A DNA stretch of 64,000 bases from Bolinopsis microptera (Eukaryota; Ctenophora; Tentaculata; Lobata; Bolinopsidae): the NCBI RefSeq assembly GCF_026151205.1, contig NC_087083.1, positions 12,522,944 through 12,586,943 of the forward strand. The letters run 5' to 3'. Shown here one piece after another: positions 37,701-47,545 of the stretch; position 1 is the first letter of the stretch, and the number at the start of each line of letters is the position of its first letter. Under the pieces are notes generated by a model. That model was not told the DNA's origin and searched no databases. It was given only the letters and a program-made list of their open reading frames with translations. Position numbers and translations under genes: made by a program.

Positions 37701-37769
37701 CAGCCGCTCTGTCAAGAGTTTGCCTTGCTGGTTTTGGAGCTCATCACTTGGTCTCTGGACAAATTTTGA
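33456..37769 (+). CDS. Multi-pass membrane protein of unknown family
   Basis: Inferred exons 33456-33581 and 36660-37769 join in phase 0 (MIQHW to DLTDWLHEHG) across a 3.1 kb intron, giving 411 residues. The N-terminal 115 or so residues are hydrophilic (MTNLDLYKEILSKIEPGDF). About six hydrophobic segments follow: FYWTMIIAVFFIIIGLVGL, IWIVVVGTLFALSEGTYF, LLYMTVAGAMSSLIRVAII, LGQWVMTTTLFLSGTMFLV, VTVIGSTYLSFILSLILSC and EILFDASVLLYIGLIAQ. I do not recognise the family. A divergent receptor or transporter is possible, but none of the usual GPCR motifs (DRY, CWxP, NPxxY) is visible. The last about 20 codons and the stop lie in the first unit of a 59-bp tandem array. The first exon is less certain than the second. 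Confidence 0.6.
33990..34425 (-). pseudogene. Decayed non-LTR retrotransposon 3' fragment
   Basis: Minus-strand pieces KISSRYCIWLPQSITG, LLSVTRSTRPDDHLMLKIP and KKSKVDDRRFSSHAP, then in another frame PVAWNSLPLMLRSITD and FKRMLKNH before a stop. The WNSLP..LR...FK..LK.H ending is typical of CR1/L2-like LINE reverse transcriptase C-termini. The frame is broken by the palindrome at 34095-34129. It lies antisense in the intron of the membrane-protein gene. Confidence 0.6.
34095..34129. repeat. Perfect 17-bp inverted repeat
   Basis: CAAGCCATGCACCGGTT, one A, then its exact reverse complement. It interrupts the LINE relic's reading frame. Confidence 0.9.
34630..36501 (-). mobile_element. 5'-truncated L1/Tx1-like LINE insertion with target duplications
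   Basis: On the minus strand the coding part runs from about 36487 to the stop at 35210. It resembles the C-terminal half of L1-type ORF2 proteins: IDTMIFHFLWGCKRDKLKRD, SPRECGGLGLFYTNN, YQYKLLHRIST and the Cys/His motif CSLCNHNLETISHIFIDCP. A 3' UTR (to about 34707) and a poly(A) tail (poly-T 34641-34706 on plus) follow. The 14-bp repeat GTTTATTTTCATTT occurs at 34630-34643 and 36488-36501, exactly flanking the element, as expected for target-primed insertion. The open frame extends beyond 36501 by chance into host intron. It is antisense in the intron of the 33456-37769 gene. Confidence 0.88.
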
Positions 37770-38308
37770 GTTAAGAGTTTGCCTCGCTGGTTTTGGAGCT
37801 CATCACTTGGTCTCTGGACAAATTTTGAGTTAAGAGTTTGCCTCGCTGGTTTTGGAGCTCATCACTTGGTCTCTGTAAAAATTTTGAGTTAAGAGTTTGC
37901 CTCGCTGGTTTTGGAGCTCATCACTTGGTCTCTGGAAAAATTTTGAGTTAAGAGTTTGCCTTGCTGGTTTTGGAGCTCATCACTTGGTCTCTGGACAAAT
38001 TTTGAGTTAAGAGTTTGCCTCGCTGGTTTTGGAGCTCATCACTTGGTCTCTGGAAAAATTTTGAGTTAAGAGTTTGCCTTGCTGGTTTTGGAGCTAGTCA
38101 TCACTTGGTCTCTGGAAAAATTTTGAGTTAAGAGTTTGCCTTGCTGGTTTTGGAGCTCATCACTTGGTCTCTGGAAAAATTTTGAGTTAAGAGTTTGCCT
38201 CGCTGGTTTTGGAGCTCATCACTTGGTCTCTGGAAAAATTTTGAGTTAAGAGTTTGCCTTGCTGGTTTTGGAGCTCATCACTTGGTCTCTGGACAAATTT
38301 TGAGTTAA
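37708..38308 (+). repeat. 59-bp minisatellite containing a gene's last codons and stop
   Basis: Ten copies of a unit with AGAGTTTGCCTCGCTGG, TTTTGGAGCTCATCACTTGG and TCTCTGGACAAATTTTGAG. In the first copy these bases encode EFALLVLELITWSLDKF and the TGA at 37767. Successive TGAs are 59 bp apart. One unit has a 4-bp insertion near 38095. Confidence 0.95.
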
Positions 38309-38894
38309 AACATTTAGAGAGACTGGTTTAAAACTATTTTGATTTCGATAAGTATTTATTTCTTTGAAAGTGTAACAAATAACCTGGTGCCGAGTTCTAA
38401 CGAAAGAGCAACCGCACTTTTGACAATTGATATATATTATTATAAGTCATGCCGTTTCTGTGTTCTGAGGTTTGATAGTATATCTTTGCCATCCCGGCTA
38501 GCTAAGACATAGAACTAATTTTATTGAGAGCTTTTATATGTATGCTGGCTGCTGTTTTGAGTGCATTCGCTGATTTCGATTTATTATACACCGTGACCGA
38601 ATTAATTGCGAATTTAATTTAAATTATATTTACATTTTCAAGAAAACTACGGATTCTAATAATTTTAAAGATATTACTACCGAGTTGTACAACACTGATA
38701 TTTACTAGTACCATTGGGTCACCGAACTTAAATTTCCATGAGAGTTCCGATAAATCGGGACTTAAAAATTAATAAAAAGCATTTCTGAAACCAATAAAAT
38801 ATTTTATGTAAAAATTTGATCTCCTGAAAATCAAAATATTATTCTGTTCAAAGATATCAAAGATAAAAGAAAAAAGTAGAAGAGGCAATCAAAC

Positions 38895-41800
38895 TCAAAC
38901 TTCATGCAGCATGTGCCCGTGCATTTTATCTGACGTCAATTTAATATCATACAATATTAAACAATATTTAACTTAAGCTTTGATTGAACCCTAAAAGTTT
39001 GTATCTAGACATTTTCTGGCGTATATTTGAAACACATCATATCAGATAAGTTGAATCGGAGAATTGTGAGAAAGGGGTCAACGTCTGATGGTGTGTACAC
39101 TTTTCATGTAGTGAGAAATGTTGCGTTCAGCCTAGGTTTCGGGCCAACTCTGAAAAGAGAAGTTTTAAAATTTACCGCCGGGCGCCGAATCTTTCTTTAT
39201 TATAAAGAGGTTTAAGAAAATGGATTTTAGAGAACAGTGGATGATGATAATGTCAACTCAAACTCTTGAAGAATTGTGTCGTTTTTATGTCGTATTACAT
39301 TATTTAAATATCATTTAATCATTGATTCATAACAATATGTACAATGTATTATAAACATAATGTATTAATGTAACATGCATATTGTATGATGATATAAATA
39401 TAAAATGTTGTCTCGTAACTTACCAGCAAGTATAGTTGAAATAAGCATGACAAAACAACCCCCAACAATGAACACGAAACAAACTCCGGGCGTAAATTTT
39501 ATCAAGTCAGCTTTTTGCAGGTTGATACCCATCTCGAGGAAATTCAGGTCAAACTGCGATGAAGTTGGTGATAACATGAGTTGAAGCTCTTTGAGCAAAT
39601 TCGGAACAGGTATCCCTTTTATTGGCGGAGCGAATCATATAAATCCTCATACACAAAGAGGTAAAGGGAGTAATAAATCAGTATATGTTGAAAACCAAGT
39701 GAAAAGAAACTGACCTCTTCAGAAAGCATTTTGGCCAGAGTTCTGCTCATTGCTTCGTTGAAATATTGCTGAGCATGACCCTTAGTAGCTACACGCAGTC
39801 CAATTGCTGTACCAAGGGACGCGGCTAAAAAGTACAGGTTAGGTATTTGAGGACACATTTTAATTGGAGGACACATTTTAGCGGACACATTCGATTAAAT
39901 TCTTATGAAGCAGGACTGATGACTATACGGGTTGACATTTTCATCCTTCACTTGAAAACCTAGAATAGAAACATACAAAAATAAAAAAATAAGTCCGCAT
40001 ACCTGCCAGAAAACATAGGATAAGAAGGAGAAGCTTAAGGCAAGACAAGCGTGTTATCAGTACCAGAATGCCGATAAGGAAAGCTAGAATACACGTCACT
40101 GTACCGATAATCAGCATGGCTTTTGTTACTGCCAATTTTTGTCTCAAATGGTATGGCATTTTCCAGGGTTTAGGAACTGAAAGTTAGAATGTAAATTGTT
40201 AGAGATTATAATGTTTTATAAGAAACGACAGTTCAAGCTATGTTTTCAACCGGTTTATATAATATATTGAAAGATGTGATCAAAAGGAAAAAAAGGATTG
40301 TCTTTTCAAGAAGAAGTCATGAAATCGTCGCAATCATAATAACGGACTTAACAGTTTAAAAGCAATAATAATTAAGTTGAGTACTGACGGGGATGGCATC
40401 TGATAGAAATGTCGCCTTCCCTCACGACTTGTCTTTTCTCAACGGCGTGCATCTCCTCCTCCTCATTATCAGCTGACCTTCTCCTGCGTCCTGTCAGCAA
40501 TTAGCAACTAATTAACGATTATTAAGCAGTAGTGAATTAGATCAAATTATTGGGATTAGATTGCATTAAAATGTCAAAGTCATAAAAGTTTCAGGTCGAG
40601 AATAAATCTAAAACCGAAAAATATCTTATATAGGATTATCAAGTTCAAATTTAGACATTTTTCAGATAAAACCAAAAAAAACGAACCAAGCATGGAGAAC
40701 TGAGGATTTGTTACTTCAATGAGATCGTAAAACTGATCGTCGTAACAGTACCTCCACATGCCAACATTAACTAATGTTATCCTGAATAAATCAAGTTAGT
40801 TTCTAAAAGGGACAATCAAATCTCATTTTTAGTCATATATTATTCGTGAGACTTGTTCATGACAAAGTGAGACATATTCACGACAAAGTGAGACTTGTTC
40901 ATGACAAAGTGAGACGTGTTCACGTAAAAAGTGAGACGTGTTCACGACAAAGTGAGACGTGTTCATGACAAAGTGAGACATGTTCATGACAAAGTGAGAC
41001 GTGTTCATGACAAAGTGAGACGTGTTCATGACAAAGTGAGACGTATTCATGACAAAGTGAGACATGTTCATGACAAAGTGAGGCATGTTCACGACAAACC
41101 AACCTGTCTTTAATGAGCCAGCCCTGTGTTTTTACAGACGCCTGAATAATTCCCCTCCAAGGTCTCATGTCAATCTCTGCACGGTACATCTCCGGGTAGA
41201 GTGTACCAAACAACACACAAACTGAAGGGGTAGAGATTGTAATTTTAATTAATTAATTAATTAATGTCAGGGTAGAGTGTACCAAACAACACACAAACTG
41301 AAGGGGTAGAGATTGTAATTTTAATTAGTTAATTAATTAATGTCAGGGTAGAGTGTACCAAACAACACACAAACTGAAGGGGTAGAGATTGTAATTATAA
41401 TTAATTAATGAATTAATGTCAGGGTAGAGTGTACCGAACAACACACAAACTGAAGGGGTAGAGATTGTAATTATAATTAGTTAATTAATTAATGTCAGGG
41501 TAGAGTGTACCAAACAACACACAAACTGAAGGGATAGAGATTGTAATTATAATTAGTTAATCAATTAATGTGAGGGTAGAGTGCACCAAACAACACACAA
41601 ACTGAAGGAGTAATTATTCTGTTATTATTACTTTATGAATAATTATTACTTATAATTATTGTTACGTAATCATGATACCTATTATTACTATTATCAGTGT
41701 CATTTTTATTACAATATTAATTACTCTTATTGTTATTACTTCATCACAGTATATATCATTATCATCAATCATCATGTCATCATAGTATTTATAATTACTA

Positions 41801-42849
41801 GCTGACTAGCAGGAACCCTTATAATTTCCAATGTATATGTGTAAATGTATATATGTTTTTAAACATTGATGATTGCATTAACAATAATAGCATGGAACTT
41901 TAAGTTTGTTAACCCGTTGTTTCAATTTGTATAATATACATATACATTATATATGATAAGATTATTATAAAGTCACTACAGTATTTCATACTGTACTTAT
42001 AACTTATGTTAAGCTACAAAACATATCGATTCCAGGAAAGCAAAGAAAACTTAAAGCAAGAAAACAAGAAAGACTGAAAGTGATAAAAATAAGAACATGT
42101 GTAAAGTACCGGAAGCTAAGAATGATAAGACGATAAGAGATATAGCTATCCTCTTATCTTTACCCTTGTTTCTTCTCTCCTTTTCATCGTCACGTTCACT
42201 AAACCGGATTGGCTGAAATTGAGGACGTTAATATGATAGGCTAATCTAAAATGTTGGTTAAGTTTCCGGAAAGAGAGCAACTAGTAAATTATCTAACTCA
42301 AACTATATTCAATTTGTTAAAAAGATGTCTCATGATATGTCGATACTTTAATTTTTGAAGTTTTAATAATAGTTGTACTATACGTACATAATATCCAGTA
42401 AAAATCGAAGCTCCAAACATGACCACGGCGAAACTTTTGTAATGCCGAAAAATAAGTTAACAAACCTTATAGTTACACTTTCCAGCAATATTCAGGACTA
42501 GCGGTAACTGATACAGGTAAGTCATCGTAAAATTGTGAGCCAAATGAAAGCTAAAAGCTTACTGCACTAAACCTCCCGATTTACAGCGCCTAGAATTACG
42601 CGGCTATTTCCTTTCAATTTCACTTAATTCCGCGGAAAATCGAGATTTTACTATAATAACAATATTATCAACAATTTTGGATCGGCCAGAAGTTTCCATA
42701 AATTTAAACCCTCCACTTTCTAAATCATCCAGAATATTCTTAATAAATTATAAATAACTTTGAAAAGGTATTACCTTAAGTGGAGGTTTATGAGATTGGA
42801 TTGGATTGAAGGTGTAGAACTCAGTCTCCTGATTAAGTTCAACAACCAT
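38895..42849 (-). CDS. Claudin/PMP22-superfamily-like four-TM protein
   Basis: Exons in transcript order are 42775-42849, 42110-42212, 41104-41221, 40687-40781, 40389-40490, 40003-40176, 39715-39824 and 39424-39586, all phase-consistent (about 314 residues). A possible tiny last exon at 38895-38929 would end the protein in MHGHMLHEV. TM1 is KRIAISLIVLSFLASVCVLF. The large first loop holds VNVGMWRYCYDD, resembling the G-L-W-x-x-C signature of the claudin/PMP22 superfamily. A charged RRRRSADNEEEEMH stretch follows. TM2-TM3 are AMLIIGTVTCILAFLIGILV and CLKLLLLILCFLAG, and TM4 is FTPGVCFVFIVGGCFVMLIS. Such proteins act in cell junctions or as channel subunits; which one cannot be told. The first loop is longer than in ordinary claudins. 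The 3' end is uncertain. Confidence 0.7.
40846..41098. repeat. 21-bp minisatellite starting six bases inside an intron
   Basis: About twelve copies of GTTCATGACAAAGTGAGACGT with variants. On the minus strand the array begins about 6 nt after the donor of claudin-like exon 3 (41104/41103). ORFs over it on both strands are artefacts. Confidence 0.93.
41196..41625. repeat. 76-bp repeat duplicating a claudin-like exon's 5' part and acceptor
   Basis: Six registers of GGGTAGAGTGTACCAAACA..ACACAAACTGAAGGGG. ACTGAAG starts at 41221, 41297, 41373, 41449, 41525 and 41601, a constant 76-bp step. The first is the true start of exon 3 (41221). The other five repeat about 26 nt of exon plus the CTTCAG acceptor upstream of it. 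Between them lie AATTAATT tracts. Confidence 0.93.
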
Positions 42850-43157
42850 CTGTCCGGATATCACGATCGCCTATAACCTTGATTATACGTGATGTAATTA
42901 TTAGTCTATCACGTGTGATCGGAGCTTACCTCTCAATAAGGTCTCGACAAAGGTTTGCACAGAGTTTTAACAAATATAATTATAAGTACAATTTAAGGAA
43001 AGTTATTATATTTCAATTACCCACACTCAGGGCGGTTAACCGAGTGGTTACCCGAGTTAGAATATTCGCCATGTTCTGTACTGCAGGAACAAAAGCCCTG
43101 CCCTGCAGATGATCTTATATTATGTGCATGGCTACTTAATCAGTAAATCGTATCGGT

Positions 43158-44005
43158 AGACGTAGTTCGACAAACCCTAAAGTTCGACAAACCCTAAAGT
43201 TCGACAAACCCTAAAGTTCGACAAACCCTAAAGTTCGACAAACCCTAAAGTTCGACAAACCCTAAAGTTCGACAAACCCTAAAGTTCGACAAACCCTAAA
43301 GTTCGACAAACCCTAAAGTTCGACAAACCCTAAAGTTCGACAAACCCTAAAGTTCGACAAACCCTAAAGTTCGACAAACCCTAAAGTTCGACAAACCCTA
43401 AAGTTCGACAAACCCTAAAGTTCGACAAACCCTAAAGTTCGACAAACCCTAAAGTTCGACAAACCCTAAAGTTCGACAAACCCTAAAGTTCGACAAACCC
43501 TAAAGTTCGACAAACCCTAAAGTTCGACAAACCCTAAAGTTCGACAAACCCTAAAGTTCGACAAACCCTAAAGTTCGACAAACCCTAAAGTTCGACAAAC
43601 CCTAAAGTTCGACAAACCCTAAAGTTCGACAAACCCTAAAGTTCGACAAACCCTAAAGTTCGACAAACCCTAAAGTTCGACAAACCCTAAAGTTCGACAA
43701 ACCCTAAAGTTCGACAAACCCTAAAGTTCGACAAACCCTAAAGTTCGACAAACCCTAAAGTTCGACAAACCCTGAAGTTCGACAAACCCTGAATTTCGAC
43801 AAACCCTGAAGTTCGACAAACCCTGAAGTTCGACAAACCCTGAAGTTCGACAAACCCTAAAGTTCGACAAACCCTAAAGTTCGACAAACCCTAAAGTTCG
43901 ACAAACCCTAAAGTTCGACAAACCCTAAAGTTCGACAAACCCTAAAGTTCGACAAACCCTAAAGTTCGACAAACCCTAAAGTTCGACAAACCCTAAAGTT
44001 CGACA
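43158..44005 (+). repeat. 17-bp satellite GTTCGACAAACCCTAAA
   Basis: About 50 head-to-tail copies, very uniform, with a small block reading CCCTGAAG near 43780-43850. After 44005 the unit decays into inverted GTTCGACAGTCGTGTCGAAC blocks to about 44140. The unit contains AAACCCTAAA. Confidence 0.97.
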
Positions 44006-44791
44006 GTCGTGTCGAACTTTAGTGCGCTACTTGGACTGAAGTTCGACAGGCACTGAAGTTCGACTAACCTTAAAGTTCGACAGTCGTGTCGAACTTTAGT
44101 GCGCTACTTGGACTGAAGTTCGACACGACTGTTAAACCTCAGTTCGCTACTAGTACGTGAATCTAGCGTATACTGTATCGGTAATTGATATAGCTAAATG
44201 TTCATAACTGTTAGTGCTATAGAACTTATTTCTATGGTTACCTGCTATGATCCACCATAAATTAAAGAGATATTCTAAAATCAGATAATATCAATGATTA
44301 AGAAAATAAGAACGAATGAAGGCGCTTAAACTTTAAACAGAGAACTTCAAATAAACAATTTGTTGGGATTGGGAGAAAGATTGGGAGAAATCGTTGTTCT
44401 TGAAGCACAGCTAAAACTCAGTGCTTAACACTAATTCGTCGTTTTATTCAAGTAGAATGTTACATTAATAAATCAAGATAGTTTATAAAACTCAGCAACC
44501 AAAGAAATCCGAGCAACTTGAGACTTGAGTATCTGCCGATAGACACTGAATACCTACATTCGGTTGACGAAGGATTAGTACGTACACGCAAGGTGATTAG
44601 TCTGATAAGTCTCATTATAAACATTATAAAGTTATTTATATGAAATTAGGCGCAATCGTATCGTGTAGATATAATGCGATTGTCTCTTGGTGGTCTCGGC
44701 ATACAAAAAGCCTGATAAATCAGATCAAATCAAATCAAAACATAATGATACATAAGATCATCACAAATATTCATAAAAATATCTTAATAAT

Positions 44792-45830
44792 TTAAATTAT
44801 ACCCAAACGACCTAGTTCAGGTTCTGGAGGGGGATATTTAAAACATATAAGTGATACGATTAGTTTGTTTTTAGCAGGAGCTTTCAAAATACATGTGTAA
44901 ATCGTCTTCAGCTCTAAAAGTCTAATAAACTTCTTCTTTGCTACCAAACACTTTCCAGTGATGATGATCACAATACATTCCTTTTTAATGCAGTCCTTTT
45001 TAAAATATTCAAGATGTATCTTTAAATTATTTACACTATAAGAATTCTTGACATCCATTGGTTGGGCATTTCAATAAGGTATAACTCTCTCAGAGAAAAA
45101 AGCTTTACGAAGAATTCTTAATTTAGAGCTTTTAATATTGCACTTTATCTTTAAAACAATATTCATACCCGATCTACTAATATTGAAAATATCTGAGCCA
45201 TATTCTACTAAACCACTGACTATTTAAAGGTTTCTATAAGATCCCAACGGATTCCTCTTTCAGCTAATGTAGTTAAATTCAGAGTTACCAACCTGCTGCT
45301 GTATGGCAGTGTGCCAATACCCTCGATTAACCGGGTGAACCGGCGTTGGACAGCTTCCAACTCAAGGATGATTCGCCAACTACCATGAGCAGCAGATGGA
45401 TTCCACAACTGTACACAGTATTCAAGAATTGTGGTCTTATCAAAGATTTATAAATTGCTAAAATCACAGTTTATCTCAAATAATCAAATTCCTGACTATC
45501 CAACATATCATATGGATAGCCTTAGATATAGATGCTTTTATCTGCTCATCCCATTTCAATGACATATGTGTTGTAACAACACCCAAATCCTTCTCCTGTT
45601 CTGAGATTTCTAAAATAAAACCATCCAGAGAATTATTTAAATAAGGAGTATATCATTAAGATCAATATGCATTACTTTACATTTAGATGGGTTAAATCTA
45701 CGTAACCAAATACTTTCCCAGATTTGTAATTCATGTAAATCCTCAGCAACACCTTTACTGTCACAGTGTCACTTTAACTGATGATATCAAAGCTGTAATC
45801 AAGCAATTTAACAAATGTGTTTCAGAAGCA
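44792..45830 (-). pseudogene. Decayed CR1/Jockey-type LINE fragment
   Basis: Minus-strand pieces in different frames, in the right order for a reverse transcriptase C-terminus: RRFNPSKCKVMHID, then LEISEQEKDLGVVTTHMSL and KWDEQIKASISKA, then MWNPSAAHGSWRIILELEAV, QRRFTRLIEGIGTLPYSSRL and LNLTTLAERGIRWDLIETFK. These are typical of non-LTR retrotransposons. Several frameshifts and stops show it is dead. Confidence 0.8.
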
Positions 45831-46825
45831 AAGTCACTGAATTAAGTTAAGAAGCTAAGAAATAAACACGCAACAAAAGAACGACTTGATACTAAACAAA
45901 ACGAACGTTAAACTATAGTTACTGAATACTGAGCCTTTCATCTTTACATGGACATGGAGCCAGTTTGGTCATCATTATCGAATTACGCACAAAGTAAAGG
46001 CAAATGAGTGGCAGTGTAGCATAATATATAAAAGCAGAAAATAAAGAGCTCCTGTGTGGAGTGTGGACACGGACTCACACTACATATTTTAATTTTATGC
46101 GTTTATGAATATGCACACTACATTATAATTCAGTGAGGAATGAGTGAAGAATGTGAGGTAATACGACGGGAATAAGAGTTAAGTCGTGCTTTATACTGCT
46201 CAGTAAGAGAGCTGAGCTTGTAAACAAAACATCATCGCATTCCTATGCCAGACTATATTACATGCCAGTGTACAGTGACGTAGCCTTATAATCTCCCTCA
46301 ACCAATTTCATAATTTCTTTTGTTTTAGCGTCCGCGGTTGCTTTTTGGCGCCCCCTATTATAAATAGCTATTTGAGAGCACACATATTTTTCGCGGTGAG
46401 CGAACGCTGAGAAGAGAACGATATTGGGATCGATGTTGCCAAGATAAAGGACTCTTCAAATGTCAATAAGTTGGCCAAATTCGACAAAAGGATGGCAACT
46501 CTAACGGCACCCTGACCCCTCATCAAACCATTAACGTTACGCCGCTGCTTGTATCCTATATATCATTCCTTTTGAATAACAGCTGCGTGCTTATTTACTA
46601 GTGTCTAAAACTTCCAGTAAGGCTTTGTTCGGATATGATTTTGACGTGATCATTATGAATTGATGTTGCCTAATGCCCAAAATATAGCAGGCATCATTGT
46701 TTTGGTGAAGGAAAAATGTGAAACACTAGTGTCGAGGAAAGATTTTGTTTGAATACATCTCTTCTAAAAAACTGAATTTTTATCCTGAGATAATTAGGAG
46801 TAGACACTGAATAACTAAACCTTGC

Positions 46826-46903
46826 TCGTGCTTTTTTGTGTGCTTATTTGTGTGCTTATTTGTGTGCTTATTTGTGTGCTTATTTGTGTGCTTATTTGTG
46901 CAA
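46826..46903. repeat. TTTGTGTGCTTA short repeat
   Basis: Six copies of a 12-bp unit. Confidence 0.85.
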
Positions 46904-47203
46904 TGATACAATTTATCTTTTTACGATTCAAATTATTTCATAAGATTTAGTGATGATATATTTTGTACTCTTTGTCATTTGCTCAAATTTGTAGAGTTCA
47001 ACGATGGACTCTCATTAGGGTCAACCCCTATTGGAAGCTTTCTTACGAATGAGAATTGGGCCATGAAAAATGAGAATTCATTATTAGTCAATTTAAATCA
47101 TTTACTAAAAGCATTTCGAATTAAAATTAATTAAAATCAATGTGTAACACTAACAGTTTCTTGAAAACAGAAAATAAAAGTAATCTCAGCTTTATTTCTG
47201 GGT

Positions 47204-47286
47204 GTGAAATAAAAACTCTAAAAGACTCTAAAAGATTCTAAAAGACTCTAAAAGACTCTAAAAGACTCTAAAAGACTCTAAAAGAC
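47204..47286. repeat. AAAGACTCTA decamer repeat
   Basis: Eight copies of a 10-bp unit downstream of the GPCR 3' end. Confidence 0.85.
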
Positions 47287-47545
47287 CAGACGGTCGTCGG
47301 TCTATACCCATGCCTTTCAATTACGTCGACTTCGAGAAAAGTGAGCCAGTTCACATATCCACGTACTAAAGAAATACATATCTAATCGATCTTTAATATG
47401 CAATAAACTGAGGAAAAGCGGAAAAAATGTAACAATGCAACTCAAACAGAACCAAGCAGTACGTATCATTTCATTTTCAAACACGTGTCATTGTCAAGTG
47501 TTATTTTATGTCACGTGTCATTTCATGTCCAATAAAAAGTCTAAA

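Larger units (their letters stand above)
42850..47545. other. Gene-poor stretch between claudin-like and GPCR genes
   Basis: Apart from the 17-bp satellite, a LINE relic and short repeats, no gene is recognised. CCAAT-like and CACGTG motifs occur near the GPCR 3' end. Confidence 0.5.

Noticed and set aside
40829..41216. ORFs with HVSLCHE or NTSHFVM repeats
   Set aside because: 21-bp minisatellite in an intron; only 41104-41221 of this stretch is coding.
43021..43095. Possible tRNA (TTAACCGAGTGGTTA)
   Set aside because: D-arm-like only; no matching anticodon, T arm or acceptor stem.
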